A DNA stretch of 64,000 nucleotides, taken from the NCBI GenBank assembly GCA_036874045.1, contig CM072342.1, forward strand, positions 84,501 to 148,500. The letters are read 5' to 3'. The DNA is from Cymodocea nodosa (taxonomy: Eukaryota; Streptophyta; Magnoliopsida; Alismatales; Cymodoceaceae). Under the pieces are notes generated by a model. That model searched no databases and had not been told where the DNA came from. It saw only the letters and a list, made by a program, of their open reading frames with translations. Of the stretch, positions 48,334-61,400 are shown in pieces. Made by a program: the position numbers and the translations under genes. The stretch's first letter is position 1. Each line of letters opens with the position of its first letter.

Positions 48334-50577
48334 TTAAGATGCTGTGAACTGGTCCTCTACGTTGTCAGGGAGTGAAGAAACTTCACCTTCCGGGAAACAG
48401 CCAACTGTTTTTGTCCTAGGCCAGAGAAGATATAGCATGTCATATATTTCATCGGTTTTTGGATGCTTAAGATCACCCGAGACAAACACAGTGACCTGCT
48501 CTTTGAGCATAATCCAGGATGAACCTGGCTCCTTCCTCACGCCTTTTGACCTCATCAGCACCCGGAGACCTGCCACATCGTTCCACCTCCCCTTGGCTGC
48601 AAAAAGATTTGATAGGGTGATAAGTGAGCCGGCACAATCCGAATGCAACTCAAGGATTTGCTCCATTGCACGCTTCCCACATTCTGTATTTCCATGGACT
48701 CTACTAGCCTGAAGCACAGTGGACCACACAATATCATCAGGCCTGAACGGCATTCTCTTAATCATCTGCTCCGCGTCATCCAACCTTCCTGTTCGGCATA
48801 ACAAGTCCACCATACATCCGAAGTGCTCCTTCTCGGGGTTGATCTGGTATGTCGTCTGCATGAGATTGAAGTACTTGAAGCCAAGCTCAAGCAACCCAGC
48901 GTGGCTACAAGCACTAAGAACACCAATAAAAGTAATACCATCAGGCTTCAGGCCAGCCAATTGCATTCTTTCAAACAAATCGACTGCCTTGCTGCTATGC
49001 CCGTGCTCGGCGTAGCCATTTATCATTGATGTCCATGATACAACATTGTCAAACAACTGGGCATTAAATATATGTTGCGCTTCCTCGACACATCCACACT
49101 TGGAGTACATATTCACCAGTGTGCTGCTGACCATGGAATCGATAACGAGACCAGTAGCGATGACATTGGCGTGGATCTGCTGCCCCTGCTCTAGCATCGT
49201 CATCTGAGCACAAGCACTCAGCAGGCTTGCCGACACATACTCGTTGGACTCTATCCCACCGTTCAACATTTCCGACAGAAGCCTGAATGCATCCTCCACA
49301 TTTCCCTCCTGTGCATGGCCGGAGATGATGGCACTCCATGACACAACATCCCTAACCGACATTCCAAGGAACACCTTATTGGCGTCCTCGAGGCGTCTTG
49401 ACCTAGAATACATTGTGACGGTGGCATTAGAAACGGCTGAAGAGCAAGCAAGTCCAACTCGAATGGCCATTGCATGCAACTGCTCACCCCATGTAACTCG
49501 GGCAAGGCCGGCGCAGGCGGAGATAACCGCAGCGAAGGTGTACTCGTTGGGCCTTGCAGACACTTCTCCGTGGTTCAACATCCGAACAAATGTCTGCGCA
49601 GCTTGCTCCTCCCTGCCCATCTGAGACAAGGAGGAGATGGCGGTTGTCCACGAGACCACATCGGGCGCAGTCATCCGTTCGAACAGCACGATCCCACTTT
49701 GGATCACACCGCACTTACTATACAGTGCGGACAGCGCATTGGCTACGAAAGGAACGGTAGCAAAACCAAGCCTTACGGCCTGTGCATGGATCTCTTTTCC
49801 ACCGCCAAGGTTGCCCAAGTCGGCACAGGCCTTGAGAATGATTGCTAACGTGTGAGAATCGTAGGTAGCACGAGAAGCTCGCATTTGCACAAAACAACCG
49901 ATGGCCTCCCTGGCTTGGCCGGCATGGGCAAGTGCAGTGATAGCAGCAGTCCACGTGACCACATTCTTGGAAGGCATCTGGTGGAACATCTGGATGGCCG
50001 AGTCGAGGAACCCACCTTTGGCGTACATATCAAGAAGTGCACTTGCGACGAACACGGAGCAATCCAACCCAGATTTGACGGCATAGGCATGGATGGGCCG
50101 ACCCAGACGAGTGCGCGCATGAACAGGGTGGCTCATGCCACATGCCTTGATCGTCACGCTGAGGAGGAAGGTATCAGGTCTAACGCGAGCGTGAGACGAG
50201 GCCCACATCCGGGAGAAGAGTGCCAGAGCATCGGAAGCAAGGGAGGCTGTGACGTAGCCAGAGATGAGGATCGTCCACGACGACGCGTCTCTGAGAGACA
50301 TACCGTCGAACGTACGACGTGCATCATGCAATCGACCGCTCTTGACCAACTCCCTGAGCCTTGCGTTCCATTCGTAGGGTACTTCTTCCCGTCGAGGGCA
50401 AAGAGTCGTGCTCGGTTCGTTGTCAGGGAAGGCGGGAACGACGGCGGCCGTGGCGAAGGAAGAGAAGCAACGGGAGATTGGCGTCTGTAGCGGCCGCGAT
50501 CGGAAGACGACGAACATGAGAACCAAAATCGAATGACTGCAGGTTCGTTTTTTTCTTTGGTTTTCCGGAGAAATCAT
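48334..50577 (-). CDS. PLS-class pentatricopeptide repeat protein, E/E+ type
   Basis: An intronless, GC-rich 747-residue gene. The N-terminus (MISPENQRKKR, then a hydrophobic and Arg-rich stretch VVFRSRPLQTPISRCFSSF) looks like a mitochondrial presequence; a second ATG at residue 21 (50517) would give a cleaner one. About 15 PPR motifs of the P-L-S pattern follow, with typical phrases such as NALSALYSKCGVIQSGIVLF and VVSWTSMINGYAEHGHSSKA. The C-terminal E region ends at VFVSGDLKHPKTDEIYDML, and there is no DYW domain. Its closest Arabidopsis relative by recall is At3g47840. Such proteins bind organelle transcripts, usually for C-to-U editing with a DYW partner. The RNA target cannot be read from sequence by eye. 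Confidence 0.95.
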   Translation of the reverse strand: MISPENQRKKRTCSHSILVLMFVVFRSRPLQTPISRCFSSFATAAVVPAFPDNEPSTTLCPRREEVPYEWNARLRELVKSGRLHDARRTFDGMSLRDASSWTILISGYVTASLASDALALFSRMWASSHARVRPDTFLLSVTIKACGMSHPVHARTRLGRPIHAYAVKSGLDCSVFVASALLDMYAKGGFLDSAIQMFHQMPSKNVVTWTAAITALAHAGQAREAIGCFVQMRASRATYDSHTLAIILKACADLGNLGGGKEIHAQAVRLGFATVPFVANALSALYSKCGVIQSGIVLFERMTAPDVVSWTTAISSLSQMGREEQAAQTFVRMLNHGEVSARPNEYTFAAVISACAGLARVTWGEQLHAMAIRVGLACSSAVSNATVTMYSRSRRLEDANKVFLGMSVRDVVSWSAIISGHAQEGNVEDAFRLLSEMLNGGIESNEYVSASLLSACAQMTMLEQGQQIHANVIATGLVIDSMVSSTLVNMYSKCGCVEEAQHIFNAQLFDNVVSWTSMINGYAEHGHSSKAVDLFERMQLAGLKPDGITFIGVLSACSHAGLLELGFKYFNLMQTTYQINPEKEHFGCMVDLLCRTGRLDDAEQMIKRMPFRPDDIVWSTVLQASRVHGNTECGKRAMEQILELHSDCAGSLITLSNLFAAKGRWNDVAGLRVLMRSKGVRKEPGSSWIMLKEQVTVFVSGDLKHPKTDEIYDMLYLLWPRTKTVGCFPEGEVSSLPDNVEDQFTAS

Positions 50578-51952
50578 CTGTCATCTTAATAAAACTTCAA
50601 TTACATGCTCGAACCGAAGAAACTCATCCGCACTTGCTAATTCGGAACCAGTTCAACGGAAACCGCAGACGATTTTTTTCGAATAGAATTTACTACTGCA
50701 CCATCTTCCATCATCATGACTTTAACTCGGTAAAGCTCATGAAAGAAAAAAAAATTCCCAGTTTATATTACAATAATTCCCACCATCCATCAGTCGTCGT
50801 TGAACAAAATGTACGATAGATGGCACTATTTACAAGCATCCTTTCTAGCATATAATCTCAAAGCCAATCATATAATCCTTTTAAAAAAAAAACCAAATAA
50901 AATGAGGTTAAAACCCAGTAAATAATTTCTAATCGATCAATAAAGGATATTAAAGCATGATGCTACAAAATAATAGGTACATGATACTACCTTTCAATAT
51001 GCCGAAGAAGACGAGGTTAGAATATTAATCCACCTTCCTTCCAAAAAAGAGTAAACGTTAGAATCATATCCACCACGCCAAAACCTACTAAAGAGGTGTG
51101 ATCTGATTATTTGAATTTTACAAAAAATTATTCTTAATGATGACAACAATAACATTTCCCGATGACATCAAGAAATATGTCTGCTTTACTCTACTCACCC
51201 TTCCTTATTTTTAATTTCGACTTATAAACCATGGTCACCACCAAGCCTCTCACGATGATCCAGATATACATTATTCAAACTAATTACTTTTAATCGCCAA
51301 CCCCTACAGTTAGGTCTACAACACACAACCATACCATGCTTTCATTTCAAATATCTATTCCATTTTTTTAAAAATAACATAATTGATGTTTTCTAAATAA
51401 CACATTTCCAATGAAAATACCCAATTAATGGAAAGCATAACCTTAATTAAGGCAAATAAATGAATACCACATTTAAGCAATACAAAAATTATTAGGATAA
51501 TAATTGTGCTTTGTTGACTAGGTTCTTGTACAAGGTTTACAATTATGTGAATGCAATTACAGTTAAAATACCATCGGTCACTGTCTTTAAGCCGAAAATT
51601 TTGAAAAGATAGTCATGCGTATTCTCAGCCAGCTCATCGACAAAATTTCACATTATGATTTAAAATAAAATGCTTGGCATTTACCTAAATCCACTATATC
51701 TAATATTACTGCTACGAATTTACCGAAGATATGTTGTGATCTTCGTCATATTCTGCTGCCTGATTTGTGGTTAATTGATGCCCTTTGCATTAGGCTTTTA
51801 ATTTTACAACGAAGTCTCCATCCAACACCAATTTTGTCCGGGAATTGGATGCATATTGAGAACATAAAGCGCTCCCAGAAACGTTGTCCAAACTTACAAA
51901 GACATGAATATTACCATTCTAATAAAGGGGCCTTTTAAACGTGCATGTTGTG
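50578..51952. other. Intergenic region between the PPR and auxilin-like genes
   Basis: It holds the PPR promoter and the 3' untranslated region of the auxilin-like gene. AT-rich; I see no gene, RNA or element. Confidence 0.4.
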
Positions 51953-54900
51953 CTATCTCTCCTCTGAATTGAACCTACTCCAAGCATCCTGCACATGAAA
52001 ACACGTGGTTACACGCTTGCATCTATCTTCCTTGGACGATTTTTTTTGCAACAATATAGTAGTGGATGTGGATGTAAAGAGTGTCAGCCTTCCATCCATT
52101 CGAAAAAGGGTGGAAGAAAGAGAATGATTGTCCAGAACTTCAGAATCAAATATGCATCAAAATATGAAGAAAATATAAATATACAAAATATGAACATGAG
52201 GGGAAGGCGAGAAGAAAAGATGAAGGCCATGATGGAGAAGGAAAATGACCAGTTTTTATCTAAACCCAACTCATCACAAAAAGAAATAAATTATTGTATT
52301 TTAAAGAAAGAATTAAAATATTGTTAGATCTTCAAAAATCCAAAGAGCCACCACACATAAATTTAATCCACCTCCTCATCATACAGTATACCAATCCGTC
52401 TTCCACCTCCACGTGATTTTTCAAGGATGACAACCATAGTTTTGACAATAGCCACACATTAAATAAAGTCCAAAAGATGGTTTTGAAAATTGGGCTTTAC
52501 TAGTTAGGATCAAGTATCTACAAAAGAAATCAAAGGAGTATAAGCAGCAAAAGATGCTACCGATACGTTTGCTCTTCTAACGTATTTATCACGTTTACAG
52601 CCCGATTGCATAGGTCCTTGGCCCGTAGGTATAACAATGCGGTGAGTTCGTTAGGGGTATGGGCAACACACCCACTCGGGAGGAGGGGATTCATAGGTAT
52701 AAGACGCATCAAATGCACTATATAATTTTTGACATAGTGAAAACATTGATCTGTTGCTGCCTGTTGCCTGTGGACGTAACCTTCACAGCGAACCATGTAA
52801 ATCTCATGTTTTCCATTTTGTGTGTTTATTCATCTTACTCGTATTTTTGCAATAGTCTTAACACTTGAATAAAAATTGAAATCAAGTCCTACAACTGGAA
52901 TTGGATGAAAATCAAGAATTGTGTTATGATATTTTGACATACAAGAGATTAAATGTGGCAAACCTTGAGGAGATCAAAAACCTTCTCACATATATACTTC
53001 TGCTGGATGCTTGCTCCCCTTTGCTGCAGCTTGTCAGGATGTACACACAGAGTAGCCTTTCTGTAAGCTTTCTTTACAGCTGCAGCTGTGATAACATCTG
53101 TCAGTGAGATGGGCTGCCAGCCACTCTCAGGACCAAGGATCTGCACATGATTCAGTTTGCACAACCAGAAAATTAGTTAGATTTAATTTGAGCCATTTTT
53201 GAAGCAAAAGTTATCATAGAGATCTACAGGAAATATAGGAAGAATAATAATCTTCAAGAACACAATTCAAAATATATTTTTTTTCTATAATTGTTTACCA
53301 TCCAATTTCAAGGAAGCAACTCTTAAATTGGCTACAAATTAGAGAACATTTTGTTACCGTAAGCAACTTCTGTTGAAAGCTTTACACAAAATAAAAGTAA
53401 CATGGTGCCAGGAGGCAAAAGAAGAGGTACGCCAAGAATTACGAATGCAAATGGATGGATACGGTACAGGTAGAAGCGTTTCTATATACATTTTCATTTT
53501 CAAAGTTCAAATACAAATACCGATATAATACGCATAGCTAATTTAAAATCCATATCCTTAAAAAATAGATACAGATACAAATTAGATATAAGGAAAACAG
53601 ATAACAGATTTTTATCACATACGATTACAATATGGATATTAGATACAAACGGATGTGGATTTATATCAGATACAAATACAAACAGGTTATCAGAAGAAAC
53701 GTGTATGAACTTACGTTAGGTACAAAAGTAAATAAATAATCCAAAATAGGATAATCCTAGATGCAATGCTAAATATTATGAAATGGTACTACAATAATCA
53801 TGATTTCTCAATTTTAGTAGTAATATAGTTTGAATAAGAACAACTATGTACATGTTAAGATTTATAAATTTTTTGACTTAATAATATAATTATGTTATCC
53901 ATTACTTAATAAAATTGAAAAAGTCAATTCATATCCCATTTAACTATGATAGCATAATATTGAACTTCGGATTTTGTGTAGACTAAACAATAATGATCTA
54001 AATCTAATGTATAACATTTATGTAATATTAAGTTAGTTTAACGTATTATTTATACATGCAACCTTTGGTCTACACTTATAATTTATAAACATGAGTTATC
54101 AAGTATTTATAAGTTACATATATTAAAATTAACATAACATTAGCTAATATTATATTAAATTTAACATGTATATATAATTAACTAATTGATGAAAACATGG
54201 CTATGGAGGGCCAGTATGTAGACCATAGTCCTACATCCTAGGTGGTGGTTTCCATGACCCAAGTATGGATGTTCCATTTAAGGATGGAACATCAGCATAC
54301 TGGCAGTGGAATAATGCTTAGCCTATTTTTACCACAAAAATCAGAACATAATAATCTAATGTTGAGTCATAATTTCAAACTGAATGCACACGTGCGCTAG
54401 AAACCAATGTGGCAACTTCATGAGACCAAAGGACCATCTTAGTGTAGAGCATCCCAATCCCAGATCATATTTGATCTCAAGGACAGGGACCGTTCTCAAA
54501 ATAACAGCAAGCCTATCTGAAGAAGTACAAAACAACAGTGACAAATGGTTAATCCCACAGCAAAATGCAATCCAAATTGTTAACACTGGCGACTACAAAA
54601 GAAGAGGCAACTTCAGCAAATTGATGCTTTAATCCTGCCTAAACAATGTGTATTAAAATGGTAAAAACAGCCATGTAGAACCTATTCAAAAGTTAGGACA
54701 ATATCCATATGGGCATGGTTGATTTAATTCATTCTTTTTTATTGCAGCGTAATTTTATTTAAGAAAGGGAATCCAAGATATAAGCAAGCTTACATATTGT
54801 AGTGTTGAAAGCAATGCACGCAAATTTCCTTCTTTTCCATTTGACCACCTTCGAACATCTGCATCCAATGTTTCTGCAATTCTCTGTAACAAACACCATA

Positions 54901-57900
54901 TAATGAGTGATTATAATGAGTCAAATATGCATCCACTCAATAAGATTAATATATATTGATTATAAGAAGATGATTACATTTCTCTCAGCTTGTTCCCTTT
55001 GAACAAGAATATCCCGTAGATTCTTTTCAGCTAGAGCTTTAGCCTGCAATGAACCATACAAATTCTTATAAAAAAAATACAAAACCACAATATGATTTTA
55101 AATGACTTCAAAAATAATATAGCACAACACATACTGCCCGTTCAACTGTTCGTTGATGCCGCTCCAGCCTAGCTTTACATCTTATAGCAGATTCAGACTC
55201 AGGCCTCCAACCTTCAACAAAATGAGACAAAAATACCAAGTTATATTAGAAGTCATAATGAAGCAGTAAATGCCAAATGAAAATCAAATGTCAATCAATA
55301 TTCTGCTACCATTATTTGATGGATCTGAATATCTTTGTTCAGGAGGGAAGTCCTTCATATCCTAATAAACCAACCGTTCATTAGCAGAAAGAATATAACG
55401 ATAGCCAGATACAAAAGAAAATATCTTAACCACTCACAGTGAAGCTAGAACTGTGTCTCATTCCAGCAGTCTCATTAGAATGCACATTAGATTCGTTATC
55501 CTTTCTCTGTTTGTCTCTGCCAGTGGAATACGACCTTTCACCATGCTCCTTGGCTTCTTTCCTTGCTTTCTCAGCAAGAGCTCTTTCTATAGCACGCTCT
55601 CTAGCTTCAGCAGTTGCCCTCTCAACTGCAGCTCGTTCAGCCTTCAGCTTAGCCTCCTGTGAAGCCTTTTCAGCCAATAATAATGCTTCATTAGAAGCTT
55701 TTTCAGCCCTTTCTCGAGCCTCTGCCAAAGTTCGATGCCTAGCTTCAGCATTGGCTCTCTCCACAGCAGCCTTTTCAGTCGTTTCCCGAGATTCAGAAAT
55801 TGCCCTATCACGAGCTTCTTGGGATGCTCTTTCAAAAGCCAGTCTATCTTTTTCTCTTTCTCTTTCCCTCTCTTTCTCTTCTTCTAGTTTTCTTATCCTC
55901 TCCTTTTCTCGTTCCATCTCCATTTTGACTCTCTCTTTACTTGTCTTCTCTTCAGGTTTTAACATTTCATCAATACGATTACAATTTCTTTCTGAATCTG
56001 GTCCTGCAACAGTTTGTGATACTTTTTGCATGTTACTTGGTGGATCCAGTATAACAGTGTGTTCAGAATCTTCTTGTTCCATCCCATTAAGATTCTGCCC
56101 CCCCTTTATGGATGGAGTATGCAGACTACTTTTTTCAAGAGAAGTAGGTGCCACCTCATGTTCATCCACACCAGCTTCGTGGTTCCTTTGTGGATTTAGT
56201 TCATCATCCACCTTGGCTGGATTCTGTTTTACTTCTTTTTGCTGAAGATCTACTTGAGTATTTCTAATGATCTTCTCACAAAAGTACTGCCAGGAAGCCC
56301 CTTCATTTGTTTCATTTTCCTTGTTATTCTCTGTGCACGGTATGCTTTCCTCAGACGCATCAAGCACACCCATGTCTTGCTGCTTAATGCAATCCTCTTT
56401 TGTTCTCTCATTACTTTCTGTAAGCTTGCAAGACTCCTGAATTCTGGTCAACTTCTGAATGTCCTCCTTTTTCAACATAATATCTTCTTGCAGAACTTGT
56501 TCATTTTTTCCATCAATGCCCATATTTTCACATGAATTCATCATCTCTGTGAGAGTGGCATCTTCATTCATCACTTCACACAGACTCTGTTGTGAAGCTG
56601 CATGTTCTTCTCTTCCAGTATCAGATAGTTTTGGTTCTCTGCTGGATATCATACTGCTTTCATCAGGTGCAATTACAGAATCATTAGCACTAGCCACCTG
56701 TTCTTTTGTTCCAGTATCAGATAGTTTTGGTTCTCCGCTGGATATAATATTGCTTTGCTCAGGCGCAATTACAGAATCATTAACACTAACCGCTTGATCT
56801 TCTCTTCCAGTATCAGATAGTTTTGGTTCTCTGCTGGATATAATACTGCTTTCATCAGGTGCAATTACAGAATCATTGGCACTAGCATTTACTACATGCT
56901 CCCTCTCTTCATCAGCACAGATCTCATCACTCTTGTCAGCTAAATGAGTCTCTACAGAAGATTTTGCTTTCAACTCTTCAATCTTATATTCTGGTAAAGC
57001 ACCCATGAAACATGGCTTACTAGATTCATCTGACCTATCTTCTTTGAATGTACTAGCATCTTCTGAAGTAATCAGATTCAGTTTCACATTAATACAATCT
57101 TGTTGCTGCTTCTTGTACTCATCAGACTGTTGTCCAGACGAATGTTCTTCTATTCTCTCTTCACTTTCTTGTGAACAAACTTCTGATGTTTTCCTTGGGT
57201 CTTCCTTGCCATCCACTTCAACAGCTTTACTAGAATCTTTCACTTTATTATTGCTATCCTCCACTAAAATCCTGTTATTGCTTCTTTCTTCCTTATCCCC
57301 ATCAGTGGTAAAAAATGTGTCATTGTTTTTCAACTCACGGACAACATTAGTTGTTTGCTCATAATTTTTTTCCTCATTAGACTTGAAACATGCTTTAGTT
57401 TTCTTTCTTTCAGCTTCAAGCTCATAGAACTCTTGAACCTTCCTGGGCTTCTTATTGTTATTTACAAGTTCAAAGAACTGTTCCTCTACTTTCCATTCCC
57501 CTGCTCTGGCATCTTGAATATGAGATACTTGTGTTGCCTTAGTTTCCTCTCCTTTTGTACCCCATAGAGACTCCTCAGCTAAGTCAAAGTATTTTTCATT
57601 TGCCTCAATATCTGAAGCCACACTACCCACCCCTGAATTTTTCTTCCTTTGATCATCGGTGACATCATTTGTTCTACTACAATTATTTTCACTGTTTTCT
57701 AGAATCTTTTGATGTTTCAAACCCAGGGGTGTTTCATTGGTTTCAACCAATTTTGGATCCTTGTTTCTTGAAACCTCAGTTAGCACTGATTTCTTTCTTC
57801 CTTGAAGACTGTCCTTTTTCCTCTCCATTGACTCTTTTGCACTTTTTAATCTAGCCTGGGCTTGTTCCATCGCTTCTTTCATTGCAGCAACAGAGACTGC

Positions 57901-60120
57901 AGCAGCTGAACTTACATCCATATCGGACAAATCATTCCATCCAGTTTCCTTAAAAGTATAGCTGACACCAATCAAGCTATTTGTCCGTCTACATGTTGCT
58001 TGCCTGTAACCAGATTTATCTGAATGGGTCTTCAAGCTTTCAGCCTTCCTCAGCTTTGTAGGTCCTTGATCATTACATACTCTGGGTGGGGGTCTAGATG
58101 GTGGTGGCACTTGTGAAGGTTGTGTTTGAAGGTTAATGTCAGAAACAGTCAAAAACTTTGCATCACTACTAGGCATAGATCGATCATCAATGGACACTGA
58201 TAGATTGCTGGATAGGTCGTCATGAGGTTGGTTGTTCACATGTCGATCTTCAGAAGCAGTAGCAAAATCTTGTTTCTGGTCTTCTTTCAAGCAATTGTCA
58301 GCATTCCTTGCCACAAAGACTGAGGACTTGGGCACCACGCTTTTCATAGGCATCTTCTCCTCCACTTTTCCCATAATAAACTCTGGATTTTGACTTTGAC
58401 AGTTAGTTTTTTCATTGCACACTGTCTCTTGCCCATTGAAACCGTTAGCTGATTGACTAGGGATGCCTATGCCTGTGCTGGATACAGTATTATCATCAGA
58501 AGAGTGTGAATGAGTATGCAGATGCTGAAATGGTGTAGTCTTCTCAGAAGCAATGGTTATTGTAGTCGACTGTTTTTGGTCATTCCCTGTTTTATTCTTG
58601 GAACTTTCCAATATGCTAGAAGTAGAAGTGGTCGATGTACTCAAGCCAAAGCAGTTTTCTTCCATGACACCATTGTTATCAACACTTGAATATTCATAAG
58701 CATTTGATTGACAAGGAAAAGAGGCATCAGTATCAACGGCAGATTGATCGCACGAAGAGCATGAATGGTACTGGTCACTTGCAGAAGTATCTTCAGAAGG
58801 ATTAAATTTCATTTCAGGCAATTTCTGATCAGAATAGTGACCATCAGAAGATGACTCTGTACCGGTAGATAGAGATGTAGGGGATTTAGCAATTCTGATG
58901 TTGCTCCCCACCACTCCACCACCCAATTCTGTAGTGCAATTTAAATTCCTAGATACTGGAAAAAATGTATCTTAAGATTATTAGTATGCAAGGTGGAAAA
59001 ATGCATCATCGACAAAAGTAAATTTAGGAACAGCATGAAGGTTGTTACCATCTGTTCCCCCAGTGACAGTAGATTCCTCAAATCCATGTTTAGGTTTTTG
59101 ATATGGCAAGTTGAATTCTCCTATTCCACCATTTAACGTCTTTATTCTTTCACTTGGTGAAAACAAATTCTCCTTTCCAGTCAGATCTTTCTTAGAAAAG
59201 CCTTTGACAGCCGTTGACTGTCCATGGTCTTCTATTTCGTGAGGATTCCTACACAAAAAAACTTCAGTGAAACACAAATCTAATGGTTGACAAAAGAAAA
59301 CTAACAGATTTTCTAAAGCTTAAGGTTACAAACTAAAGCATAAGGAATCACAGAAGATAGTTCGCTTCTGTTGCGAAATAGTTTAAAGATTGAAGGTTTC
59401 CCGCAAGATACTCAAGCCCAACATCGGAAGAGTTTTTTGTATAGAACCGCAAAAAATAGAAACAAGCGAAGTTTGTATAAGTAAAAGGCGTAGAACTGAA
59501 CAGCAATATATTTTCGTTTTTTTAGGACTACAACCCAACGTCCAAAATCGACTGGAATGGACAGAATGTACCAGCGTTCTACACATTATTCGTCTTTTGT
59601 AACGTGCCAGTGATGCGACGACGGCCCATCTTCTTCCACGCCTATTACTTCCCATGGTGTTGTATAACCAAAAAGCAAAAACGTTTTCTTTTGAAAGCTT
59701 TAATCTAATAAAGAAGTAAGAGAGTAGAAGAAGAAAAAGATAAAGCAAAACAGAAAGAGTGATCGATCATTTGACGGCACACAGAAACTACCTTAGGTCC
59801 TCCCGTGGAAAGAAGAGCTCCTCGTAAGACACGCCTAAGCCAGTGGCCTCGAACCCCCCAAAGATGTCGAAGTAGTCGATCGTCGTGAAGTTGTCTTCGT
59901 CGGCCGCTGGGGGAGGCAAGTCGAGCACGGGGATGGAGCAGGACGCGGCGAAGCCTCCAAAGATCTCGGCGTAGTCGGAGGGCTTGGGGGGCTTGCAGGT
60001 GGACCTCGATGACGACGACGACGACGACGAAGACGAGGAGGGGGGGGACGGCCACTTGAAGACGCCATTGGCGCTTGAGGAGAGCTCGACGGGGCGGGAT
60101 CGCCGGATCCCAGGCTCCAT
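51953..60120 (-). CDS. AUL1: Auxilin-like J-domain protein
   Basis: Auxilins recruit Hsc70 through a C-terminal J domain to strip clathrin from vesicles. Nine exons with consistent phases: 59792-60120, 59049-59248, 55438-58928, 55310-55361, 55135-55211, 54978-55043, 54794-54883, 52964-53140, 51953-51988, giving 1505 residues, near the size of Arabidopsis AUXILIN-LIKE1. The true start is the ATG at 60120 ([13 protein letters not shown]). The N-terminus has a polyserine run and two matching YAEIFGGF and YFDIFGGF blocks seen in plant auxilins. The long middle is acidic and disordered, with a three-fold 32-residue repeat. A strongly charged E/R/A helix region lies near 1250-1400. The J domain keeps HPD (near 1469-1471). 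The last exon codes only 11 residues ([11 protein letters not shown]). Confidence 0.93.
53430..53720. repeat. GATACA-rich degenerate simple repeat
   Basis: An intron stretch rich in GATACA, GATATA and AGATACAAAT words. A shorter stretch of the same kind lies at 31020-31100 in the KATNAL2 gene. No open frame. Confidence 0.4.
56605..56890 (-). repeat. Three 96-bp in-frame tandem repeats in the auxilin-like gene
   Basis: The AATTACAGAATCATT block recurs at 56671, 56767 and 56863, exactly 96 bases apart. Each unit encodes 32 residues of the form [18 protein letters not shown] then KLSDTG. The units differ by several substitutions but keep length and frame. Confidence 0.9.
60009..60040 (-). repeat. 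Trinucleotide repeat encoding polyserine
   Basis: A GAC/GAA run on the plus strand codes for about eleven consecutive serines near residues 28-38 of the auxilin-like protein. It is a slippage-prone microsatellite inside coding sequence. Confidence 0.85.
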
Positions 60121-61400
60121 GGAAGCAGAACTACTAGGGTTCAAGAGAAGAGAAGAAAGGGAAGAGAGATGGTGGTTGTGGTCCAGAAGAGGATTCTGGT
60201 CCTCTGTTTTCGGTAACAGAAGCTCCAGAGGTGGCCGAGCAGTCAGAAGTCCGTCTCCATCAACCTTTTTCTCTTTTTATTTATTTCTTAGTTATATTAT
60301 TCCCCACCCCCTACTGACTTTTCATTTTACATCATTATTCTCTTTTTTTTGAAAAAAACCTGCATTATTTATTACCCCTCAAAGAAGTTGATAAATATTA
60401 TCTTCTGTGATGCGAAGTTGGAAAGAACGGACAGGAAACGATGGATGGATGCATTAAGTGAAAAAGAACCAAAAGCCACAGGCACCGTCTTCACGATCCC
60501 GTGACACAGCCATTGTAAACAACCATCCTGCCGTTATCAAGAACCATCGTTACATTGCTAATAATATCGAAGCAATGATAATTCATAATTAACACCACCA
60601 ACTTACCGTTTCATCACAGTGCATGATTATGTATAATGCCGTACGCCAGGTGCGGTGGTACCGTGGTAGGTCAGGGTATGGTCTACATGCTAGACTGGTA
60701 GCGACTCCCACTTCCAGCTACCAAGTAGCAAGATTCACAACTTGCATTTTCAATCAAATCTAAAGCATACGTACGTATACATAGAACCCGTGCGTGGAAG
60801 TGGTTTGCATGGTTACGCACGTCTACGTGCCTTCCGACGGAATTGTATGTCTACGGTTGGAAGCAACCCGGTAATTAAACCATGCTCTAATTCTTGACAC
60901 AAGACAATGAATAGGCAAAACTTTATTATATATGATAGACGATGTTCTAGTAGATATGCATCACATTGACACGTAACAAAATTCTAATTCAATTTTACAC
61001 AATCAAATTTTCAAAAAATGTGTGCCTTTCATTTTACAGCAAAACCTTCTATAGAACACCGAAGGTGGACCTAACGAACCCAGAAGAACCAAGAAGGCGA
61101 GTTGTATGTTTTTCCCAGCCTAGCCGCCTAGGCAGAAAAGATGGCGCCGCCCTAATTTATTTATAGATGCCCTCCTCTGATAAGATTCACAGGCAAGTAT
61201 ACCACCACCTAAAAATTACTCGATGATGGTACGCTAGCAAATACTCGTCTTGGAAAGTCAGTCAGCTTAGAGAGAGAGCTCTTCTGCTGACATATGTATG
61301 TGCCCTGGCCGATAATCCCAAGAGTGGATGATAGTCATTGTCGTGTAATATACAACATTACTTTATAAGTATAGTCTCCCAGAGAAAAAGTCTTCGGTAG
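60121..61400. promoter_or_regulatory. Upstream region of the auxilin-like gene
   Basis: It holds the promoter of the auxilin-like gene and the 3' end of the next gene. No clear TATA box near the ATG. A plus-strand open frame at 60966-61166 has no recognisable similarity. Confidence 0.35.

Noticed and set aside
49852-50490. 212-codon plus-strand frame
   Set aside because: Antisense to the PPR gene, which has a full set of family motifs on the other strand.
52557-52796. 79-codon minus-strand frame in the last auxilin-like intron
   Set aside because: It lies between two exons that join in phase without it, and has no similarity I recognise.
55439-56245. 268-codon open frame on the plus strand, serine- and leucine-rich
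   Set aside because: It is the antisense of the charged E/R/A helix region of the auxilin-like gene, where the reverse frame is open because of codon bias.
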